A stretch of 64,000 bases of DNA from Aeromicrobium phragmitis (lineage in GTDB: Bacteria; Actinomycetota; Actinomycetes; Propionibacteriales; Nocardioidaceae), in the NCBI RefSeq assembly GCF_003674095.1, contig NZ_RDBF01000004.1:1-64000 (forward strand). Direction: 5' to 3'. Both the position numbers and the translations under genes were made by a program. This document shows positions 59,065-64,000 of the stretch, piece after piece. The number at the start of each line of letters is the position of its first letter. Within the stretch, counting starts at the first letter, position 1. The notes beneath the pieces were generated by a model. That model had not been told where the DNA came from and did not search any database. It worked only from the letters and a program-made list of their open reading frames with translations.

Positions 59065-60828
59065 GTGCGAACCATCCGTGTCGGCAACTGCTCCGGCTTC
59101 TACGGCGACCGGTTGTCGGCCATGCGCGAGATGCTCGAGGGCGGTCCGCTGGACTACCTCACCGGCGACTACCTGGCCGAGCTGACGATGCTCATCCTCG
59201 GCAAGGACCGGATGAAGGACGCCGAGCTCGGCTATGCCAAGACCTTCCTGCGTCAGTTGACCGACTGCCTCGCCCTCGCCAAGGAGCGCGAGGTGCGCAT
59301 CGTCGCGAACGCCGGCGGTCTCAATCCCGCGGGTCTCGCGCAGCGCATCCGCGACGTCGCCGCGGAGCAGGGCGTGGAGGTGGTCGTCGCGCACGTCGAA
59401 GGAGACGACCTCGTCGCCAGGGCCGGCGAGTACGGGTGGGACGGCGCCCTCACGGCCAACGCCTACCTCGGCGCCTTCGGGATCGCCGAGGCCCTGCGGC
59501 GCGGTGCCGACATCGTGGTGACCGGACGGGTCACCGACGCCTCCGTCGTCGTCGGGCCGGTGATCGCCGAGTTCGGCTGGGGCCGCGACGACCTCGATCG
59601 GCTGGCCGGTGCGGTCGTGGCCGGGCACGTCATCGAATGCGGCGCACAGGCCACCGGCGGCAACTTCTCGGGATTCGCCGACATCGACACCAGCCGCCCG
59701 CTCGGCTTCCCGATCGCTGAGGTGGCCGAGGACGGCACGAGCGTCATCACCAAGCACCCGGACACCGGAGGGGCCGTCACCGTCGACACCGTCACCGCGC
59801 AGCTGGTGTACGAGATCGGCGGACCGGTCTACCTCAACCCCGACGTCGCGACGCGCCTCGACACGATCCGCCTCGACCAGGAGGGCGACGATCGCGTGCG
59901 CATCAGCGGCGTCCGAGGACAGGCTCCGCCGCCGACGACCAAGGTCGCGCTCAACAGCCTCGGCGGGTTCCGCAACCAGGTGGAGTTCGTCCTCACCGGG
60001 CTCGACATCGAGCAGAAGGCGGCGTGGGTGCGCGGGCAACTGGAGGAAGCGCTCGCCGACGTCGCCATCGACGAGATCTCGTGGGAGCTGGTCCGCACCG
60101 ACCGGTCCGATCCCGCGACCGAGCCCGAAGCCGCGGCCGTCCTGCGGTGTCACGTCAAGAGTAGCGACCCGAAGGCGGCCGGGCGGGCGTTCAGCGGTGC
60201 TGCGGTCGAACTCGCCTTGGCCTCGTATCCGGGCTTCCATGTGACCGCGCCGCCCAGCGCAGCATCGCCGTTCGGCATCTACCGCGCGGCCTATCTGCCG
60301 CAGTCCGAGGTGCCGCACGTCGTCGTCCTCGCGGACGGCACCCGTATCGACATCCCGCCGCCCGAGCACACCGCATCCGCCGCCCCGACGTCCCCCGCGA
60401 GTGGTGCGAATTCGTCGTCCGGCAGCCCGGATTCCCACGCGACTGCACCAGTCGCGGAGGGATCTGCACCACTCGGCGAGACCGTGCGCAAAGCGCTGGG
60501 CCGCCTCGCGTACGCACGCTCCGGCGACAAGGGCGGGGCGGCCAACGTCGGCGTCTGGATCCCCGCCGAGCACCCCCGGCGGGCCGAAGCATTCGCGTGG
60601 CTCGCCGAAACGCTCGACGCCGAGCGGGTCCGCGAGCTCCTGCCGGAAGCGGCCGACCTGCCCGTGACCGTTTACCCGCTGCCGAACCTCGCCGCCGTCA
60701 ATGTCGTCATCGACGGGCTGCTCGGTGAGGGCGTCGCGTCCTCGACGCGCTTCGATCCGCAGGCCAAGGCCGTCGGCGAGTGGCTCCGCGCCCGCCTCGT
60801 CGACATCCCCCGCGAACTGCTCGTGTGA
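59065..60828 (+). CDS. AtuA-family protein (DUF1446) with AtuA-like C-terminal domain
   Basis: The 587-residue protein has an N-terminal AtuA core (residues 1-435, with RVGNCSGFYGDRLSAMREML, IVANAGGLNPAGLAQ and VVTGRVTDASVVVGP, quoted in part) and a C-terminal AtuA-like domain beginning LGRLAYARSGDKGGAANVG near residue 480. AtuA is needed for acyclic terpene use in Pseudomonas, but its reaction is unknown; actinobacterial versions accompany acyl-CoA dehydrogenase and carboxylase genes as here. Residues 445-472, between the domains, are encoded by a family B repeat read in frame and are rich in Ser, Ala, Pro and Gly. The GTG start follows CAGGCT by six bases. Confidence 0.85.
   Translation: MRTIRVGNCSGFYGDRLSAMREMLEGGPLDYLTGDYLAELTMLILGKDRMKDAELGYAKTFLRQLTDCLALAKEREVRIVANAGGLNPAGLAQRIRDVAAEQGVEVVVAHVEGDDLVARAGEYGWDGALTANAYLGAFGIAEALRRGADIVVTGRVTDASVVVGPVIAEFGWGRDDLDRLAGAVVAGHVIECGAQATGGNFSGFADIDTSRPLGFPIAEVAEDGTSVITKHPDTGGAVTVDTVTAQLVYEIGGPVYLNPDVATRLDTIRLDQEGDDRVRISGVRGQAPPPTTKVALNSLGGFRNQVEFVLTGLDIEQKAAWVRGQLEEALADVAIDEISWELVRTDRSDPATEPEAAAVLRCHVKSSDPKAAGRAFSGAAVELALASYPGFHVTAPPSAASPFGIYRAAYLPQSEVPHVVVLADGTRIDIPPPEHTASAAPTSPASGANSSSGSPDSHATAPVAEGSAPLGETVRKALGRLAYARSGDKGGAANVGVWIPAEHPRRAEAFAWLAETLDAERVRELLPEAADLPVTVYPLPNLAAVNVVIDGLLGEGVASSTRFDPQAKAVGEWLRARLVDIPRELLV
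60397..60479. repeat. Family B element, GCGAGTGGTGC word, inside the atuA coding sequence
   Basis: The forward word GCGAGTGGTGCG (60397) is followed by reverse words CTGCACCAGTCGCG (60443) and CTGCACCACTCGGCGAG (60464), the same word order as the intergenic copies at 42617 and 43219. It is in frame and without stop, coding for the linker between the two AtuA domains. Confidence 0.78.
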
Positions 60829-60847
60829 GGGCGAGAAGGAGATGTCG

Positions 60848-62005
60848 ATGACCGACCGATGGGCCACCCCGGAACGGATCGCGCTGCGCGAGGCGGTGGC
60901 GGCGTTCACCCGCGACCGCATCGCCCCGCACCTGCCGCAGTGGGAAGACGACGGTCAACTGCCGCGGTCGCTGCATCGTGAGACGGCCGCGGCAGGCTTC
61001 CTCGGCATCGGTTTCGAAGAGAAGGTGGGCGGCGACGGCGGCGACCTGATCGACATCTCGATCGTCTCCGAGGCGATCGTCGAGAACGGCGGCTCGACCG
61101 GTCTGCTGGCCTCCCTCTACACGCACGGCATCGCGCTGCCGCACATCGTCGAGGCCGGCAATGCCGAGCTCATCGACCGCTACGTGCGCCCGACCCTCGC
61201 CGGTGAGCTCATCGGGTCGCTCGGCATCACCGAACCCGGAGGCGGCTCGAACGTCGCCGGCATCACCACGCGCGCGGCGCGCGACGGCGGGGACTTTGTC
61301 GTCAACGGCGCCAAGACCTTCATCACCTCCAGCGTGCGGGCGGACTTCGTGACGACCGCGGTCCGCACGGGTGAGGCGGGGCACGGCGGCATCAGCCTGC
61401 TCGTCATCGACACGGACACGCCGGGCTTCTCGGTCAGCCGGAACCTGCGCAAGATGGGCTGGCACTGCTCGGACACCGGCGAACTCGCCTTCGACGACGT
61501 TCGGGTGCCGGCCGCCAACCTCGTCGGGGAGGAGAACGGCGGCTTCTATCTCGTCATGCAGCAGTTCGTCACCGAGCGGTTGTCGCTCGCGGTGCAGGCC
61601 TACGCCACCTGCCAGCGGGCCCTCGACCTCGCCGTCGGCTACGCCCGCGAGCGGGAGACGTTCGGTCGCCCGCTCATCAGCCGGCAGGTGATCCGGCACA
61701 AGCTCGTCGAGATGCACCGACGCACCGAAGCCGCCCGTGCCTTGACGCGTCGGGCCATCGAACGAGCCGCCGACAGCGGCGACAAGACCGACCCGCAGCT
61801 CATCCTCGACGCCGCCATCGCCAAGAACCAGGCCGTCGAAGCCGTCGAGTGGGTCGTGAACGAGGCGGTGCAGATCTTCGGCGGCATGGGCTACATGCGC
61901 GAGTCCGAGATCGACCGGCACTACCGCGACGCCCGGCTGCTCGGGATCGGCGGCGGTGCCACCGAAGTGCTCAACGACCTGGCCGCGAAGCTGCTGGGGT
62001 ACTGA
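60848..62005 (+). CDS. Acyl-CoA dehydrogenase
   Basis: The 385-residue FAD enzyme introduces a 2,3-double bond into an acyl-CoA. Motifs include LGIGFEEKVGGDGGD, the signature GSLGITEPGGGSNVAGITT (quoted in part), and the C-terminal QIFGGMGYMRESEIDRHYRDARLLGIGGGATE region, here given only by its limits near residues 345-375. The catalytic glutamate is expected in that last region as for short/branched-chain enzymes. The ATG at 60848 is preferred as AAGGAG lies six bases before it; an ATG two codons earlier is too near. With the carboxylase genes it may act on isovaleryl-, citronellyl- or similar branched acyl-CoA. Confidence 0.9.
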   Translation: MTDRWATPERIALREAVAAFTRDRIAPHLPQWEDDGQLPRSLHRETAAAGFLGIGFEEKVGGDGGDLIDISIVSEAIVENGGSTGLLASLYTHGIALPHIVEAGNAELIDRYVRPTLAGELIGSLGITEPGGGSNVAGITTRAARDGGDFVVNGAKTFITSSVRADFVTTAVRTGEAGHGGISLLVIDTDTPGFSVSRNLRKMGWHCSDTGELAFDDVRVPAANLVGEENGGFYLVMQQFVTERLSLAVQAYATCQRALDLAVGYARERETFGRPLISRQVIRHKLVEMHRRTEAARALTRRAIERAADSGDKTDPQLILDAAIAKNQAVEAVEWVVNEAVQIFGGMGYMRESEIDRHYRDARLLGIGGGATEVLNDLAAKLLGY

Positions 62006-62046
62006 TGTTCGCCCGCCGGTGGATGCCGTCTCACCTCTCCCGTCGG

Positions 62047-62097
62047 GCGGTAGGTGAGGTCCCACCGCTCACGCCGCCCTGGGACCAGACCTACCGC
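62047..62097. repeat. Interrupted inverted repeat (family B), GCGGTAGGTGAGGTCCCA word
   Basis: An 18-base arm at 62047-62064 pairs with 62080-62097 with two mismatches around a 15-base loop. It lies between the dehydrogenase and the carboxylase gene, inside an operon, so it may be a processing or stabilising hairpin rather than a terminator. Confidence 0.65.
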
Positions 62098-62137
62098 TTC
62101 GGTCCGGGGAATCGGTACGACGAGGAAGGACGATGAC

Positions 62138-63727
62138 ATGAAGACCGCGATCGACCCGATGTCGCCGGCGTTCGAGGAGAACCGCGCTGCGATGCTCGAA
62201 CGCGTCGCCGACCTCGCCGAGCAGCACGCCAAGGCGCTCGCCGGGGGAGGCTCGAGATACGTCGAGCGGCACCATCGTCGGGGGAAGTTGACCGCGCGCG
62301 AGCGCATCGAGCTCCTCCTCGATCCCGACTCGCCGTTCCTCGAACTGGGTGCGCTGGCCGGATGGGGCACGGACTTCGCGGTCGGCGGCTCGATCGTCAC
62401 CGGCATCGGCGTCGTGGAGGGCGTCGAATGCATGATCGTCGCCAACGACCCCACGGTGAAGGGCGGCTCCAGCAACCCCGTCACCGTGAAGAAGGGGTTC
62501 CGCGCCGCGCAGATCGCCGCCGAGAACCGCCTGCCGACGATCAACCTCGTCGAGTCCGGCGGGGCCGACCTGCCGACCCAGAAGGACATCTTCATCCCCG
62601 GCGGCAAGTCGTTCCGCAATCTCACCGAGGCCAGCGCGGACCGGCGCCCGACGATCGCCCTCGTGTTCGGCAACTCCACCGCCGGCGGCGCGTACATCCC
62701 GGGCATGAGCGACTACGTCGTGATGGTCAAGGAGGGCGCCAAGGTGTTCCTCGGCGGCCCGCCGCTGGTCAAGATGGCCACCGGTGAGGAGTCCGACGAC
62801 GAATCGCTGGGCGGCGCGGAGATGCACGCCCGCCAGTCCGGGCTCGCGGACTACCTCGCCGTCGATGAGCGCGACGCCATCCGGCTCGGCCGGCAGATCG
62901 TGCGCCGGCTCAACTGGCGCAAGCACGGCCCGGCTCCGGCGGGGGACTACGCCGAGCCGCTGTACGACCCGGACGAGCTGCTCGGCATCGTCCCGACCGA
63001 CCTCAAGATCCCCTTCGACCCGCGCGAGGTCATCGCCCGCATCGTCGACGGCAGCGAGTTCGACGAGTTCAAGCCGCTGTACGGGCCGAGCCTGGTGACC
63101 GGGTTCGCGCAGCTGCACGGCTATCCGGTGGGCATCCTCGCGAACGCGCAGGGCGTCCTGTTCAGCGCGGAGGCCCAGAAGGCTGCGCAGTTCATCCAGC
63201 TCGCGAACCAGGTCGACACGCCGCTGCTGTTCCTGCACAACACGACCGGCTACATGGTCGGCGCCGAGTACGAGCAGGGCGGCATCATCAAGCACGGCGC
63301 GCAGATGATCAACGCGGTGTCGAACTCCCACGTTCCGCACATCTCCGTCGTGCTGGGTGCGTCCTACGGCGCGGGCAACTACGGGATGAGCGGCCGCGCC
63401 TACGATCCTCGGTTCATGTTCAGCTGGACCGGCGCCAAGTCCGCCGTCATGGGCCCGGCGCAGTTGGCCGGCGTGATCTCGATCGTCGCCCGGCAGGCGG
63501 CCGAGGCCAAGGGCCAGCCCTACGACGAGGAGGGCGACGCCCAGATGCGCGCCTTCGTCGAGCAGCAGATCGAGAACGAGTCGCTCGCGTACTTCACCTC
63601 CGGGCTCGGCTACGACGACGGCGTCATCGACCCGCGGGACACCCGCACGATCCTCGGTGTCTGCCTCTCGGCCATCCACAACGCCCCGGTCGAGGGCGCC
63701 CGCGGCTACGGGGTGTTCCGCCTATGA
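62138..63727 (+). CDS. Acyl-CoA carboxylase beta (carboxyltransferase) subunit
   Basis: The 529-residue protein has the two crotonase-like carboxyltransferase domains that pass CO2 from biotin to an acyl-CoA. Visible segments are RRGKLTARERIELLLDP, the first oxyanion region GNSTAGGAYIPGMSDYVVMV, FLHNTTGYMVGAEYEQGGI and the second oxyanion region SYGAGNYGMSGRAYDPRFMF, each quoted in part. The pattern is closest to methylcrotonyl-CoA or geranyl-CoA carboxylases (AtuC-like). The ATG at 62138 follows GAAGGA. Context with AtuA supports branched or terpenoid acyl-CoA as substrate, though methylcrotonyl-CoA of leucine breakdown is the simplest possibility. Confidence 0.9.
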   Translation: MKTAIDPMSPAFEENRAAMLERVADLAEQHAKALAGGGSRYVERHHRRGKLTARERIELLLDPDSPFLELGALAGWGTDFAVGGSIVTGIGVVEGVECMIVANDPTVKGGSSNPVTVKKGFRAAQIAAENRLPTINLVESGGADLPTQKDIFIPGGKSFRNLTEASADRRPTIALVFGNSTAGGAYIPGMSDYVVMVKEGAKVFLGGPPLVKMATGEESDDESLGGAEMHARQSGLADYLAVDERDAIRLGRQIVRRLNWRKHGPAPAGDYAEPLYDPDELLGIVPTDLKIPFDPREVIARIVDGSEFDEFKPLYGPSLVTGFAQLHGYPVGILANAQGVLFSAEAQKAAQFIQLANQVDTPLLFLHNTTGYMVGAEYEQGGIIKHGAQMINAVSNSHVPHISVVLGASYGAGNYGMSGRAYDPRFMFSWTGAKSAVMGPAQLAGVISIVARQAAEAKGQPYDEEGDAQMRAFVEQQIENESLAYFTSGLGYDDGVIDPRDTRTILGVCLSAIHNAPVEGARGYGVFRL

Positions 63728-63754
63728 CCGCGCGTGATCGGACGGCGACCGGCC

Positions 63755-63802
63755 TTGCGTCATACGTTTCGAGGGCCGGAGCCCTCAGAACGTATGACGC
63801 AA
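63755..63802. repeat. Nested perfect inverted repeat (family B), TTGCGTCATACGTT word
   Basis: Perfect 14-base outer arms TTGCGTCATACGTT (63755-63768) and AACGTATGACGCAA (63789-63802) enclose inner arms GAGGGC and GCCCTC. It lies in the 109-base gap between the two carboxylase genes. A ribosome binding site, AGGAGG, follows before the next ATG. Confidence 0.75.
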
Positions 63803-63836
63803 TGAGAAGCGAGTGCCCGATGACAGGAGGTCGACG

Positions 63837-64000
63837 ATGATCCGCAGTGTGCTGGTGGCCAACCGCGGCGAGATCGCCCGCCGGGTGTTCCGCACCTGCC
63901 GCGACCTGGGCATCGCGACCGTCGCCGTCCATTCCGACGCCGACGCCGACGCCCCGTTCGTGCGCGAGGCCGACCGCGCCGTCCGACTGCCCGGTGATGC
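63837..64000 (+). CDS. Acyl-CoA carboxylase alpha subunit (biotin carboxylase), partial at window end
   Basis: Only the first 54 residues are in the window. They read [20 protein letters not shown] and then [22 protein letters not shown], the standard start of the biotin carboxylase domain that carboxylates biotin with ATP and bicarbonate. AGGAGG lies about seven bases before the ATG. It should form a complex with the beta subunit encoded upstream. The remaining ATP-grasp and biotin carrier domains are outside the window. Confidence 0.9.
   Translation, partial: MIRSVLVANRGEIARRVFRTCRDLGIATVAVHSDADADAPFVREADRAVRLPGD

Noticed and set aside
1..64000. tRNA, rRNA or known riboswitches
   Set aside because: No cloverleaf with CCA-end pattern, no rRNA conserved stretches and no purine or cobalamin riboswitch-like core were noticed by eye; a covariance-model search would be needed to exclude them.

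Overview
The window is high-GC, densely coded, with many GTG/TTG starts and four-base stop/start overlaps. Mycothiol-era actinobacterial families (DUF3151 beside fbaA and purA, Mo-hydroxylase maturation genes, AtuA-type acyl-CoA cluster) and about thirty copies of a hairpin-forming intergenic repeat built on GTGGTCGAGTAG / CGTATCGAGACCAC point to an actinobacterium, most likely a member of Nocardioidaceae (Aeromicrobium or Nocardioides-like). This assignment is an inference from gene content and repeats, not from a marker gene.

Region 1-7.1 kb is a toxin-antitoxin zone. A HipBA-type pair is followed by an NAD(P)H/FAD disulfide-type reductase and fbaA. Right behind fbaA lies a 999-bp block holding a VbhA-like antitoxin and a broken Fic toxin, bounded by a 57-bp duplication of the fbaA 3' end. 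A RES/antitoxin pair follows. Region 7.2-24 kb is conserved housekeeping: DUF3151, a lipid kinase, the purine genes purA, purD, purB, purC, purS and purQ, an acyl-CoA ligase, a DEAD-box helicase, a Fpg/Nei glycosylase and small membrane proteins, separated by blocks of repeats.

Region 24.2-53.1 kb is a large catabolic island. Leftward it carries an AllH-AllF-AllG (DUF2877, FdrA, DUF1116) operon. Rightward it carries a PucR regulator, a UraA-type permease, a three-subunit molybdenum hydroxylase with CoxG, an amidase, HyuA/HyuB and an NmrA-like protein. After an arsenic-resistance cassette (arsC, acr3, arsM, divergent arsR) it resumes with carbamate kinase, a barbiturase/cyanuric-acid-hydrolase family enzyme, a CaiB-type CoA transferase and the Mo-enzyme maturation genes (MocA-like, MoxR, CoxE-like, XdhC). 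Read together, the genes fit an oxidative pyrimidine route: uracil import, hydroxylation to barbiturate, ring opening to ureidomalonate, phosphorolytic removal of the carbamoyl group to give malonamate and carbamoyl phosphate, ATP formation by carbamate kinase, deamidation to malonate, and activation to malonyl-CoA. The carbamoyl-transfer and malonamate steps are my inference and, if right, would be a new energy-conserving variant of pyrimidine breakdown.

Region 53.1-58.6 kb holds two ABC export systems: a TetR-ABC-2 operon and a MacB/FtsX-like pair. Region 58.6-64 kb holds a small coiled-coil membrane protein and the start of an AtuA / acyl-CoA dehydrogenase / acyl-CoA carboxylase operon for branched or terpenoid acyl-CoA breakdown. 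The biotin carboxylase runs off the right edge.

A window-wide theme is leaderless transcription: at least fifteen genes have a TANNNT or near -10 box exactly six bases before the start codon. No tRNA, rRNA, CRISPR array, intact insertion sequence or integrase gene was seen.
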